Notes: a model not told the origin generated them from the sequence alone. A DNA stretch of 64,000 nt from Enterovibrio qingdaonensis (GCF_028683135.1 NZ_JAJUBB010000001.1:310001-374000), one strand, 5' to 3'. Shown: positions 1 through 9,011, counted from the first letter of the stretch. A program made the numbers and translations.

Positions 1-439
1 CTTTAAATTGGGTTTCAGACTGGTCATATACATCAGCACTAACCAACTTCTTCGCGAACAAACGCTTTGATCGCTCCCATTGGGTTTTGGCTAATGCATA
101 GCTTGCTTGAGCTGAGTCGAGTGACAGCTTGAGGTCGGATTGATCGAGCGTTGCTAACACATCACCTTTAGAGACCCGCTGTCCCATGCGCACAGACAAA
201 TTATCCACTTCGCCGCCTACCTGAAATGAAAGCTGCGCCCGTTTAGTGGCATCCACCTCAGCAAGAAATATGTCTGTTGGCGACACAATGTAATCAGCAA
301 CACTTAACAACTTTACTGGCTTAACCGTTGTTGTATCCGCGGTTTCCGACACCGCTTCACCACATCCAGACAAAAAGCCAGCCGTTATTCCGACCATTAA
401 CAAGCCTCTGAGGGTGCGTTTCAGTCTTTGATATCGCAC
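1..439 (-). CDS. RND efflux periplasmic adaptor lipoprotein, N-terminal part (cut by window edge)
   Basis: This is the N-terminal 146 residues of a membrane-fusion protein that links an inner-membrane RND pump to a TolC channel. I chose the GTG at 439 because GGAGAG lies six bases upstream and because it adds a basic N-terminus (RYQRLKR) before the hydrophobic segment. That segment ends in a lipobox, LSGC, so the protein should be a lipoprotein. A barrel/lipoyl half-motif follows (AQLSFQVGGEVDNLSVRMGQ, then VSKGDVLATLDQ), and then the start of the coiled-coil hairpin. The gene is divergent from a TetR gene, the usual layout for a locally repressed pump. The pump gene would lie beyond the left edge. 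Substrate cannot be told. Confidence 0.85.
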   Translation of the reverse strand, partial: MRYQRLKRTLRGLLMVGITAGFLSGCGEAVSETADTTTVKPVKLLSVADYIVSPTDIFLAEVDATKRAQLSFQVGGEVDNLSVRMGQRVSKGDVLATLDQSDLKLSLDSAQASYALAKTQWERSKRLFAKKLVSADVYDQSETQFK

Positions 440-595
440 TACACTCTCTCCATTTATTTATATTACACACCCGTGCAGTATAAATGAGAGCGAATTATGA
501 TCAATATATTTTCCATCTGTATAATAAAGAAGTGGTGTCTTTTTCTCGGATCTGATAAAAATACGGTGAGTTAACTGAGGGTGTGACGAACAGTT

Positions 596-1306
596 ATGCA
601 AGAAAGAAAGCAAGGCAGACGCAGTGCAGAAACTGCGGAACAAACAAAACACGAGATCATGCACGTCGCAGCAGACATGTTCGCTGAGCTTGGTTTTGAG
701 CGGGTGTCGCTAAGAAATATCAGCGAGAAAGCCGGGGTTTCGCACAGCCTTATTCGCCATCACTTTGGCAGTAAAGAGCAAATTTGGAAGTCCATCAGCG
801 ACGCAATGGACGAGTACATGCAAAGCTACATCACCTTGCTAATCGAAAAAATGCCGAACGACACATCCAGTGCTGAACGCATATACCACTTCCTTGTAAA
901 AATGCTGGCATTCACCTTACTCAATCCTCGTCCAATACAATTCATCGCAGATGCCGTTCGCCAAGGCGATGATACGCTCCTCACCTATTTCTTGGGCTCA
1001 AAAGAAGAGTTTGCTGCGGTATTTGGTGTGTTGTTCGACGACTACAACAAAGAACACCCACAAAAGCCTGTACACATGTGGGAAATGAAATGGCAACTTC
1101 TGCAATGTTCTCATGCAGCAACAAGCCTGAGACCCATGATGTTTGAAACCTGGCCAGAAAGCGCAAATAACGTGGATGTCCTTCTGCTAAATCATTGGCG
1201 TTTGTTCAATTCACAAGTTGCCATGCAGTTAGATATTAAGTCTGATCAGATGCTGAATCCTGAAAATCTGGATGACTTGGTACTCGACTTACCTTGTTGT
1301 GTGTAG
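596..1306 (+). CDS. TetR-family transcriptional regulator
   Basis: The protein has 236 residues with a TetR N-terminal DNA-binding domain. The helix-turn-helix sits at about residues 37-60 (LRNISEKAGVSHSLIRHHFG, followed by SKEQIW), after the usual AADMFAELGFERVS lead-in. The C-terminal ligand-binding domain is divergent and gives no substrate clue. The basic N-terminus (QERKQGRR) supports the ATG at 596, although no strong ribosome-binding site is seen. It is divergent from the adaptor gene that ends at 439, so it most likely represses that efflux locus and itself. I found no convincing inverted-repeat operator in the 156-base gap. A role in the downstream copper operon is less likely, because that operon has its own MerR-type promoter. 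Confidence 0.85.
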   Translation: MQERKQGRRSAETAEQTKHEIMHVAADMFAELGFERVSLRNISEKAGVSHSLIRHHFGSKEQIWKSISDAMDEYMQSYITLLIEKMPNDTSSAERIYHFLVKMLAFTLLNPRPIQFIADAVRQGDDTLLTYFLGSKEEFAAVFGVLFDDYNKEHPQKPVHMWEMKWQLLQCSHAATSLRPMMFETWPESANNVDVLLLNHWRLFNSQVAMQLDIKSDQMLNPENLDDLVLDLPCCV

Positions 1307-1342
1307 CGACAAACCCTCGCTACATTGTTGTCGAATTTAGCA

Positions 1343-1364
1343 GCATGATGTTCAAACATCATGC
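1343..1364. terminator. Perfect 22-bp palindrome after the tetR gene
   Basis: GCATGATGTT and AACATCATGC flank a two-base centre, giving a strong hairpin 37 bases past the tetR stop. There is no T-tract directly after it. It may end tetR transcription or act as an operator ahead of the copper promoter that begins about 40 bases further on. Confidence 0.45.
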
Positions 1365-1402
1365 AAACGCATGCTATTTGGCTTAATTTTTACATTTCTA
1401 CG

Positions 1403-1433
1403 TTGACCTTCCCCTAGGGGTAAGCTTTAAATT
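1403..1433 (+). promoter_or_regulatory. MerR/CueR-type copper-responsive promoter
   Basis: TTGACC (1403-1408) and a TAAATT-like -10 (1428-1433) are separated by 19 bases, the long spacer typical of MerR-family promoters. Inside it is an imperfect dyad, ACCTTCCCCTAGGGGTAAGC (about 1406-1426), which closely matches known CueR sites of the ACCTTCC...GGAAGGT type. The first downstream start is at 1464. No merR/cueR gene lies in the window, so the activator would act from elsewhere. The Cu(I)/Ag(I) assignment is inferred from the site and from the operon behind it. Confidence 0.8.
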
Positions 1434-1463
1434 TATAAAGATATTCTTAAATCGCGTAGTCAG

Positions 1464-1865
1464 ATGCATTTATCACCCTTTCGTAAAATCTGGATAACAG
1501 CTTTCAGCGTGCTCGTCATGCTGATGTCCAGTATTGCGTCTGGCTCTACGATGATGGCTGTTGAGATGATGGACAAACATCATGTCTCTCAATCAACGCC
1601 AACCGCCTGTGGCATGCAAGACAATAACGTCAGCTCACACCATGACATGCATGGCATGACATCTTCTCAAATGTCGTCGGATTGTGGCTCTTCCGCTATG
1701 ATGGATCACGACTGCTGTCCTGCCGTTTGCCTAAGTGCTTTTGCACTGTTCGACAATCACTATCAATCCCCGCAAAACAAAGCCAAATTAGTATTGATAA
1801 ATGCTGATCAACGCACATCTGTCATAGAACGTGCGCAGTCACTTTATCGTCCGCCGATAGCTTAA
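1464..1865 (+). CDS. Small exported Met/His/Cys-rich protein leading the copper operon
   Basis: The protein has 133 residues. An N-terminal hydrophobic segment (about 8-27) ends near ASG and looks like a signal peptide. The central part is very rich in Met, His and Cys: HHDMHGMTSSQMSS is followed by CGSSAMMDHDCCPAVC. Such residues bind Cu(I). It is the first gene after the CueR-type promoter and 88 bases before the CusC-like gene, so it probably sequesters or hands over copper in the periplasm. I do not recognise a named family with certainty. It resembles the small undefined ORFs that often head vibrio cus-like operons. The metal-binding role is inferred from composition and position only. 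Confidence 0.7.
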   Translation: MHLSPFRKIWITAFSVLVMLMSSIASGSTMMAVEMMDKHHVSQSTPTACGMQDNNVSSHHDMHGMTSSQMSSDCGSSAMMDHDCCPAVCLSAFALFDNHYQSPQNKAKLVLINADQRTSVIERAQSLYRPPIA

Positions 1866-1953
1866 TCCTTCACAAAACCCATCTCAGGTTCGACTTTCGT
1901 TCCGGAGCAGTTTTTCTGCGCCGCATATTGGCGCAAACAAAATGGATTAAGTC

Positions 1954-3324
1954 ATGGAACTCAAACCACGCATATTGGCACTGTCTATTTGTGCTATCGC
2001 TTGGAGTGCATCACCTGTATATGCCTCAAGCCACACTCTCTCAACCGACAGCAAGGTCACCGAGTTAGACCTGCTAATAGATAAAGCACTGGCTGCAGAT
2101 GCCAGCCGCAAAGCTATCTTCGCGCAATCTCAAGCGGTGCGAGAAACAGGCATTGCCAGCTCAACACTGATGGACCCAAAACTTAAAGTGGGTTTTGGCG
2201 GCCTCCCTGTCGATAGCTTTCAGTTTGACAAAGACCCAATGACAAATATTTCGGTCGGACTGATGCAACAATTCGAGCGGGGCGAAACCCTCGCGTTGCA
2301 GCTTAAAAAAGCCAATCAACAAGCAGATGGCATGCAAAACCAAATCGCCGTTCGTGAATTAGACGTCGCCAACAGCATTACTCAGCTATGGCTGGAACTC
2401 GGTTACCAGCAAAAAGCCGCCGATATCATTCATCAAAATCAGCACCTTATGGAGGAGCTCGCGAACTTCATTCAAACCAATTACTCCATTGGTAAAAACG
2501 AAGCACAAGATCTGATTAACGCGCAGCTTCAGGTCAGTAAACTGGATGAAAAGCTACAAGCAAACGACCAAATGCAACGCCGTATTGTGTCGCAATTATC
2601 GGAGTGGCTGGGTTCTGACTGGCTAGAAAATCAGAAAAACGTTAAAGCAACGAACACCCTGTCGTGGCAAAAACTCGAGGCTAACTTAGCGCGTTCAGCG
2701 GGCGCGAAGCATTATACGATGCTCGCGAAGCACCCAATGGTAACCATGGTCGACAGTCTTATCGAGACGAGTCGTACGCAGGTCGACATCGCTGAGCAAG
2801 CGTTTCAGCCGCAGTTTGGCGTGGAGGTCATGTACGCTTATCGACAAGCCAATGGCATGAACGGTAAACCTGCGTCTGATTTAGTGAGTGCCTACCTGAC
2901 GCTGGACATCCCTCTGTTCACCGAGAACAAGCAAGACAAAACCTACGCTGCAGCCCAATATCAGGTTGGCGCAGCACAGTCTCAACGAGACCTTTTGCTT
3001 TCGCAAATGAATGCAAAAGTAAATGCCCTACTCATCGACAAAACCAACCTTGAACAGCGTCTTGAGCGCTATGAATCCACGTTATTGGATCAAGCAAAAG
3101 CGAGAACCAAAGCGGTTGAACGCGGTTATCAGAACAATACCGCGCAATTCAACGATGTGATTGCAGCAGCCAGCGACGAATTAACGCTTCAACTCGAAAT
3201 GGAAAGACTGGTGACTGACCTCAGCATTGTCAGCAGCAATCTCGCGTCGCTACTCGATGGTTTCGAGTTTGACGACCACCCTGTTGAACTGAACGATTCT
3301 GACATCTTGCGCGCGCAACGCTAA
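1954..3324 (+). CDS. cusC: CusC-like TolC-family outer-membrane efflux protein
   Basis: The protein has 456 residues, a usual length for TolC-family channels. An N-terminal signal peptide ends around residue 24 (VYA-SS). The two outer-membrane efflux repeats are visible as long alanine- and glutamine-rich helices. The first contains SSTLMDPKLKVGFGGLPVDS and the second contains QAFQPQFGVEVMYAYRQ with LTLDIPLFTENKQDKTYAAA. The IPLF motif before the second helical hairpin is typical. It has no lipobox, unlike E. coli CusC. A small stem (TGCGCC 1917-1922 with GGCGCA 1930-1935) sits just before the start and may affect translation. It lies in one operon with cusB (24-base gap) and cusA, so it is the exit duct of a Cu(I)/Ag(I) efflux pump. 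Confidence 0.88.
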   Translation: MELKPRILALSICAIAWSASPVYASSHTLSTDSKVTELDLLIDKALAADASRKAIFAQSQAVRETGIASSTLMDPKLKVGFGGLPVDSFQFDKDPMTNISVGLMQQFERGETLALQLKKANQQADGMQNQIAVRELDVANSITQLWLELGYQQKAADIIHQNQHLMEELANFIQTNYSIGKNEAQDLINAQLQVSKLDEKLQANDQMQRRIVSQLSEWLGSDWLENQKNVKATNTLSWQKLEANLARSAGAKHYTMLAKHPMVTMVDSLIETSRTQVDIAEQAFQPQFGVEVMYAYRQANGMNGKPASDLVSAYLTLDIPLFTENKQDKTYAAAQYQVGAAQSQRDLLLSQMNAKVNALLIDKTNLEQRLERYESTLLDQAKARTKAVERGYQNNTAQFNDVIAAASDELTLQLEMERLVTDLSIVSSNLASLLDGFEFDDHPVELNDSDILRAQR

Positions 3325-3348
3325 TAAACGCTTACAAGGATAACAACA

Positions 3349-5058
3349 ATGAAAACGATGCAAGTAGCTACTCTCGCTTTGCTGATTGGCGGAGCCATTG
3401 GATTTGGCGCAAATCAGTTTCTAAACGGTCATGACATGTCTGCAATGGCAAGTTCAGAACCTACCAAAGGTGCCGATGAGCCACTTTACTGGGTCGCACC
3501 GATGGACCCAAACTACAAACGCGATAAGCCGGGTCAATCCCCGATGGGCATGGATTTAATCCCTGTCTATGCAGAAGACGTAGCGGGTGCAAATGACAAG
3601 CCGGGAACAGTAAAGATCGACCCCGCGGTAGAAAACAATTTGGGCGTTAAATCCGCCTCCGTCGAATATGCCCAACTGTCTCCGCGCATTGAAACCGTCG
3701 GGTACATCGCGTTTGACGAAAGCCACCTGTGGCAAACCAACGTGCGTGTTGCAGGTTGGGTTGAAAAGCTCTTTATCAATGCGGTTGGTGAGCGCGTAAG
3801 CAAAGGCGATGTGTTGTTCACGCTCTATTCACCCGATCTGGTTAAAGCACAAGAAGAGCTACTCAATGCCCAGCGTACAGGCCGAAAAGGTTTGGTCAAA
3901 GGGGCGACCGAGCGCTTAGTGTCATTAGGTGTTGATCGTGACCAAATCAAGCAAATCGTGAAACGTGGTAAAGCTTCTCAAACCATCGAAATCAAAGCGA
4001 TTGCTGATGGTGTTATCGCTAGTTTGAACATTCGTGAAGGTGGCTATCTGTCTCCTGCTCAAGCCGTGATCAGTGCGGGTCCACTTGAGGAAGTCTGGGT
4101 AGATGCAGAAGTCTTTGAGCGTCAGGCGCATTGGATGAAAGCAGGTAGCATTGCCACCATGACGCTGGATGCGCTTCCGGGTAAAGAATGGAAAGGCGCA
4201 ATTGACTACGTCTACCCTATTCTGGATCCGAAAACCCGAACCCTTCGCGTTCGCCTAAAATTCGTGAACCCCAACGGTGAACTCAAGCCAAACATGTTCG
4301 CCAACATCGCCCTACAACCCGTTACCGATGACGCCGTTCTCACCGTGCCGAAAAATGCCGTTATTCGTTCAGGCGGCATGACCCGCGTCGTGCTTGCAGA
4401 AGGTGACGGTAAATACCGCTCTGCAAGAATTGAAGTAGGACGAGAAGCCGGTGATCGCATCGAAGTATTACAAGGGCTTTCTGAAGCTGACCGAATCGTC
4501 ACTTCTGCGCACTTTATGCTGGACTCTGAATCCAGCCAGTCTGCGGATTTAGCAAGAATAAACGGTGTTGAGCCGCCCGCAGAGACCATGTGGGCAAAAG
4601 GCCAAATCACCGATGTAATGGCCGACCACCGCATGCTGACCATCAATCATGAACCTGTTCCAGCGTGGAACTGGCCGGGCATGGTCATGAACTTTATGTT
4701 CGCTGATGGCATTGAGATGAAGGACATGCAGGCAGGCCAAGGCATAGAGTTTGAAATGCAAAAAGCAGACTCGGGCCAGTATGAAATCGTCGATTACAAA
4801 TTGAGTGAAAACACAGTGGCCCCCGAAGCGTGGCTGACAGGTGACATTTCTATGTTGATGGCCGATTTCGGCATGATCACCCTCTCTCACCAACCCGTTT
4901 CTGAGTGGAATTGGCAGGCGGGAGAAATGAACTTTTCTGTCGAAGATAACGTCAATTTAGCGGACTTTGCCGAGGGGCAAACCGTTCGGTTCCTCGTGGC
5001 CAAAGAAGGCAGCGAATATGTATTGAAGTCTCTTGAACTGTCAGGAGGCAAGCAATGA
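3349..5058 (+). CDS. cusB: CusB-like adaptor with N-terminal metal-binding domain and two C-terminal CusF domains
   Basis: The protein has 569 residues, much longer than E. coli CusB (about 400). In order: a membrane anchor or signal (4-22); a heavy-metal-binding motif of the YWVAPMDPNY...PGQSPMGMDLIPVY type (about 46-75); the adaptor core (barrel-sandwich, hairpin and beta-barrel, about 85-400); then two CusF-like beta-barrels at about 413-488 and 494-565. CusF binds Cu(I) with His, Trp and two Met. The first copy keeps all four (NHEP, NWPGMVM). The second keeps His, Trp and one Met (SHQP, NWQAGEM) but has Gly where the first Met should be. AAGGA eight bases upstream supports the start. It overlaps cusA by four bases (ATGA). 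It passes periplasmic copper or silver to CusA; the fused CusF domains replace a free chaperone. Confidence 0.93.
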   Translation: MKTMQVATLALLIGGAIGFGANQFLNGHDMSAMASSEPTKGADEPLYWVAPMDPNYKRDKPGQSPMGMDLIPVYAEDVAGANDKPGTVKIDPAVENNLGVKSASVEYAQLSPRIETVGYIAFDESHLWQTNVRVAGWVEKLFINAVGERVSKGDVLFTLYSPDLVKAQEELLNAQRTGRKGLVKGATERLVSLGVDRDQIKQIVKRGKASQTIEIKAIADGVIASLNIREGGYLSPAQAVISAGPLEEVWVDAEVFERQAHWMKAGSIATMTLDALPGKEWKGAIDYVYPILDPKTRTLRVRLKFVNPNGELKPNMFANIALQPVTDDAVLTVPKNAVIRSGGMTRVVLAEGDGKYRSARIEVGREAGDRIEVLQGLSEADRIVTSAHFMLDSESSQSADLARINGVEPPAETMWAKGQITDVMADHRMLTINHEPVPAWNWPGMVMNFMFADGIEMKDMQAGQGIEFEMQKADSGQYEIVDYKLSENTVAPEAWLTGDISMLMADFGMITLSHQPVSEWNWQAGEMNFSVEDNVNLADFAEGQTVRFLVAKEGSEYVLKSLELSGGKQ

Positions 5059-8000
5059 TCGGTGCAATTATCCGATGGTCGATTGCTAACCGTTTTCTGG
5101 TTTTGGTAGCCACCGTCTTTCTCACAATAGGTGGTATCTATAGCGTAAAAAATACGCCTGTCGATGCCCTTCCTGATTTATCTGATGTTCAAGTCATCAT
5201 CAAAACCAGCTATCCGGGGCAAGCGCCTCAGGTTGTGGAAGATCAAGTGACCTACCCGCTCACTACTGCGATGCTTGCGGTACCGGGTGCGGAGACTGTC
5301 CGTGGCTATTCCTTCTTTGGTGACTCGTATGTTTACATCATCTTTAACGATGATACCGACATGTACTGGGCACGTTCGCGTGTATTGGAATACCTAAGCC
5401 AAGTCGCACCTAAGCTCCCACCAAGCGCAAAACCAACATTAGGGCCAGACGCAACGGGTGTGGGCTGGATATACAGCTATGTCCTTCAAGACAAAACCGG
5501 ACAACATGATTTGGCGGAGCTTCGCAGTATTCAAGACTGGTTCCTCAAGTATGAGTTGCAAACCGTTGAAGGTGTTTCTGAAGTCGCCACCGTCGGCGGC
5601 ATGGTGAAACAATACCAAGTACAGATTGACCCGGCGAAGCTGCGCGCTTATGACCTAACGCTTCAACAGGTCAACATGGCAATTCAAAACGGTAACCAAG
5701 AAACGGGCGCGTCAGTCATTGAAGTGGCTGAAGCTGAGCACATGGTTCGCACAACCGGTTACCTGAGCAGCGTGGAAGACATTCAATCGCTTCCTCTTAA
5801 AGTTACAGAGAAAGGCACGCCGCTTCTGCTGGGTGATATTGCGGATATCAATATCGGGCCACAAATGCGTCGCGGCATCTCGGAATTCAATGGTGAAGGT
5901 GAAGCCGTCGGTGGCGTGATCGTCATGCGCTTTGGTGAAAACGCCAGTGAAGTAATCGACAACGTCAAAAATAAACTGGACGATCTTCAACGCAGTCTGC
6001 CTGAAGGCGTTGAAATCGTCGCCACCTACGACCGCTCAACCCTGATAGATGCAGCCGTCGAAAATCTTTGGAAGAAACTTGCCGAAGAGTTCATCGTGGT
6101 TGCAGTGGTGTGTGCATTATTTTTGTTCCACATGCGCTCCTCGCTGGTCATCGCCATCAGTTTGCCTATCGGTATTCTGTCAGCGTTCATCGTTATGCAT
6201 TGGCAGGGCATCAATGCCAACATCATGTCATTAGGCGGTATTGCTATCGCTATCGGTGCCATGGTGGATGGCGCAATTGTAATGATCGAGAATGTGCATA
6301 AGCACATTGAGAGGACACCACTTACTGACAAAAACCGCTGGCAGGTTATCAGCAAAGCCGCAGAGGAAGTCGGTGCACCGCTGTTCTTCTCGCTGATGAT
6401 CATCACCTTGAGCTTTGTCCCTGTGTTCGCACTGGAAGGCCAAGAAGGCAAGATGTTCTCGCCACTCGCGTTTACTAAAACCTACGCAATGGCAGCAGCA
6501 GCAGGTTTGGCTATCACCTTAGTGCCGGTGCTGATGGGCTATTTCATTCGCGGCAAGGTACTACCAGAGCACAAAAATCCGGCAAACAAAGCCGTGATTG
6601 CCATGTATCGCCCAATGCTCAACCTCAGCCTCAAGTTCCCGAAAACCATGATTTTTCTGGCACTTACTTTGATGGCATCTTCGTATTATCCAATCAGCAA
6701 GCTAGGTAGTGAGTTCATCCCGCCTTTGGATGAAGGCGATTTGATGTACATGCCTACCACGTACCCAGGCATTTCCATTGGTAAAGCGCGTGAGTTACTA
6801 CAACAAACCAACAAACTGATCAAAACAGTACCTGAAGTGACCACTGTGTGGGGAAAAATCGGACGTGCTGAAACCGCGACTGACCCTGCACCACTCACCA
6901 TGATTGAAACGGTAATTCAGTTGAAACCGCGCGAAGAATGGCGAGAAGGCGTGACAACAGAGTCCTTGCGCAAAGAGTTTGACGATTTAGTGCAGTTCCC
7001 CGGCCTGACCAATGCGTGGGTTATGCCAATCAAAACCCGCATCGACATGCTGGCAACCGGCATAAAAACACCCATTGGTATTAAAATCGCGGGCCCTGAC
7101 TTGGCGGTGATAGAAACCATCGGCTCCCAGCTCGAACCGATTCTGAACGACGTAGAAGGCACGGCTTCGGTTTACGCAGAACGTGTAGCCGGCGGTCGTT
7201 ACGTCACCATTGATATCAAGCGTCGAGCAGCCGCTCGCTACGGCTTGAGTATCAAGGATGTTCAGCAAGTTATTTCGACGGCGGTTGGCGGCATGAACGT
7301 AGGTGAAACCATTGAAGGTTTGGAACGCTACCCTATTAATGTTCGTTACCCGCAGGATTACCGTGATTCGTTGGTGAAGCTACAAGAGTTGCCTTTGGTC
7401 ACGCCAAACGGTGCGCGCATTGCATTAGCGGATGTCGCTGATATTCGCTATGAAGACGGCCCCCCAATGATAAAAACAGAAAACGCCCGTCCAAACGGCT
7501 GGGTATTTGTTGATATCGACGGACGCGATTTGGGCTCGTACGTGGTAGACGCTAAGCAAGCGGTCGCCGAACAGCTTCAGCTTCCTTCCGGCTATTCACT
7601 GGCATGGTCTGGCCAATACGAATACATGGAGCGTGCAAAAGAGCGTTTGAGCGTTGTGGTGCCAATCACGATTGCGATCATCATGCTGCTTCTTTACATG
7701 AGCTTCCGCCGCATTGGTGAAGTCATGATCATCATGGCGACACTGCCGCTCGCAATGGTCGGCGGCCTGTGGTTGATGCATTACCTCGGCTACAACTTCT
7801 CTATCGCCGTTGGCGTTGGCTTCATCGCGTTGGCAGGTGTTGCGGTAGAAATTGGGGTGATCATGCTGGTGTATCTCAACCAAGCTTGGCACGGAAGAAA
7901 GCTTGATGCACAAGAACAAAACCAACCTATTCAAGCAAGTGACCTCACCTCCGCTATTCGCGAAGGCGCAGGCTTGCGTGTGCGTCCGGTCATGATGACG

Positions 8001-8174
8001 GTACTTACTGTCATCATCGGACTTATCCCCATCATGTACGGCGAAGGAACAGGCTCAGAAGTCATGCAGCGCATTGCTGCGCCCATGATTGGGGGGATGG
8101 CATCAGCTCTACTCCTGACACTTCTCGTCCTTCCTGCTGTTTTCAAGCTTTGGAAACTTAGAGAAATAAACTAA
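5055..8174 (+). CDS. cusA: CusA-like heavy-metal RND efflux pump (Cu(I)/Ag(I))
   Basis: At 1039 residues this is the full length of the HME-RND family. It is the trimeric inner-membrane pump that drives metal out using the proton gradient. The methionine triad of E. coli CusA is conserved in context: YMPTTYPG, LTMIETVIQ and RIDMLATGI. The proton-relay region GGIAIAIGAMVDGAIVMIEN in TM4 is intact, with the Asp present. Further TM blocks (GVGFIALAGVAVEIGVIMLVY) match the family. It is translationally coupled to cusB by an ATGA overlap. No CzcA-type differences are seen in the triad, so monovalent copper or silver is the likely substrate. Confidence 0.95.
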   Translation: MIGAIIRWSIANRFLVLVATVFLTIGGIYSVKNTPVDALPDLSDVQVIIKTSYPGQAPQVVEDQVTYPLTTAMLAVPGAETVRGYSFFGDSYVYIIFNDDTDMYWARSRVLEYLSQVAPKLPPSAKPTLGPDATGVGWIYSYVLQDKTGQHDLAELRSIQDWFLKYELQTVEGVSEVATVGGMVKQYQVQIDPAKLRAYDLTLQQVNMAIQNGNQETGASVIEVAEAEHMVRTTGYLSSVEDIQSLPLKVTEKGTPLLLGDIADINIGPQMRRGISEFNGEGEAVGGVIVMRFGENASEVIDNVKNKLDDLQRSLPEGVEIVATYDRSTLIDAAVENLWKKLAEEFIVVAVVCALFLFHMRSSLVIAISLPIGILSAFIVMHWQGINANIMSLGGIAIAIGAMVDGAIVMIENVHKHIERTPLTDKNRWQVISKAAEEVGAPLFFSLMIITLSFVPVFALEGQEGKMFSPLAFTKTYAMAAAAGLAITLVPVLMGYFIRGKVLPEHKNPANKAVIAMYRPMLNLSLKFPKTMIFLALTLMASSYYPISKLGSEFIPPLDEGDLMYMPTTYPGISIGKARELLQQTNKLIKTVPEVTTVWGKIGRAETATDPAPLTMIETVIQLKPREEWREGVTTESLRKEFDDLVQFPGLTNAWVMPIKTRIDMLATGIKTPIGIKIAGPDLAVIETIGSQLEPILNDVEGTASVYAERVAGGRYVTIDIKRRAAARYGLSIKDVQQVISTAVGGMNVGETIEGLERYPINVRYPQDYRDSLVKLQELPLVTPNGARIALADVADIRYEDGPPMIKTENARPNGWVFVDIDGRDLGSYVVDAKQAVAEQLQLPSGYSLAWSGQYEYMERAKERLSVVVPITIAIIMLLLYMSFRRIGEVMIIMATLPLAMVGGLWLMHYLGYNFSIAVGVGFIALAGVAVEIGVIMLVYLNQAWHGRKLDAQEQNQPIQASDLTSAIREGAGLRVRPVMMTVLTVIIGLIPIMYGEGTGSEVMQRIAAPMIGGMASALLLTLLVLPAVFKLWKLREIN

Positions 8175-8191
8175 CAAGCGACACATCATAA

Positions 8192-8214
8192 GGCTGCGGC
8201 ACTGTGTCGCAGCC
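8192..8214 (+). other. Hairpin between cusA and the cupredoxin gene
   Basis: GGCTGCG (8192-8198) pairs with CGCAGCC (8208-8214) around a nine-base loop. AACTTTTAT follows, a weak T-run. It could be a partial terminator or an mRNA-stabilising element that lowers or separates expression of the last gene. Confidence 0.5.
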
Positions 8215-8244
8215 AACTTTTATAAAACAAACAAGGAAAGCACA

Positions 8245-8793
8245 ATGAAAAAGACACTGATTGCAATGACACTCGCCTTTCTTTCAACGGGCGTAATGGC
8301 TGCGGGCATGGATCACTCAACGATGGATCATGGTTCAATGGATCATGGGTCAATGGACCATTCATCTATGGACCAAGGCAAAATGGATCATTCAAGTATG
8401 ATGAACATGGAGGGCATGTCCGCTGTTGGTATGCCAGCAAATGGGGCAAAGCCAGACAAAGTAATCCATGTAGTGATGACTGACGACATGCGCTTCACGT
8501 TCAAAAACGACGTGAAAATTGAACCGAATGACGTTGTGCAATTTGTTGTAATGAACGCAGGGAAAATCGACCACGAATTTACTATTGGCTCAATGGAAGA
8601 ACAACTCAAGCACCGTGAAATGATGAGAACCATGACCGATCACCATGAGCACGATTCCGGCAATGCCGTCACAGTGAAGCCGGGTAAAGCAAAGCAGCTA
8701 TTGTGGCATTTCCACGGTGATAATAAGGTGGAATTTGCCTGCAACATTCCAGGTCATGCGGAAGCGGGTATGGTGAAGAGCATTACGCTGTAA
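8245..8793 (+). CDS. Periplasmic cupredoxin with Met/His-rich repeat
   Basis: The protein has 182 residues. The signal peptide is MKKTLIAMTLAFLSTGVMAA. Residues 22-52 are tandem MDHSSM/MDHGSM units, a likely Cu(I)/Cu(II)-binding tract. The rest is a cupredoxin domain. A type-1 copper site is visible as His in DHEF, then Cys, His and Met in FACNIPGHAEAGM. AGGAAAG eight bases upstream supports the start. It is 70 bases behind cusA and probably shares its promoter. It most likely binds or oxidises periplasmic copper and may pass it to the CusF domains of CusB. A matching stem CTGCCAACT/AGTTGGCAG follows the stop. Confidence 0.88.
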   Translation: MKKTLIAMTLAFLSTGVMAAGMDHSTMDHGSMDHGSMDHSSMDQGKMDHSSMMNMEGMSAVGMPANGAKPDKVIHVVMTDDMRFTFKNDVKIEPNDVVQFVVMNAGKIDHEFTIGSMEEQLKHREMMRTMTDHHEHDSGNAVTVKPGKAKQLLWHFHGDNKVEFACNIPGHAEAGMVKSITL

Positions 8794-8813
8794 CACAATA
8801 TAGTGACTTGTAC

Positions 8814-8851
8814 CTGCCAACTTTCCAAGGTTTTAAGCCCATAGTTGGCAG
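8814..8851 (+). terminator. Possible terminator hairpin after the copper operon
   Basis: CTGCCAACT (8814-8822) and AGTTGGCAG (8843-8851) form a perfect nine-base stem with a 20-base loop, 20 bases past the cupredoxin stop. No T-tract follows, so termination is uncertain. Confidence 0.4.
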
Positions 8852-9011
8852 GACATTCACCCATTAATCAGGGAAATCTGAGACAAAATTGATACTTGGA
8901 AGACCAATGCCTTAAATTGGGACCTCATTACTCGACATCCTGACAAAGTACATTCAAATTACACAGATAACATCGCACGCAAACACCCATCCACAACTTA
9001 TGGAAAAGTTT

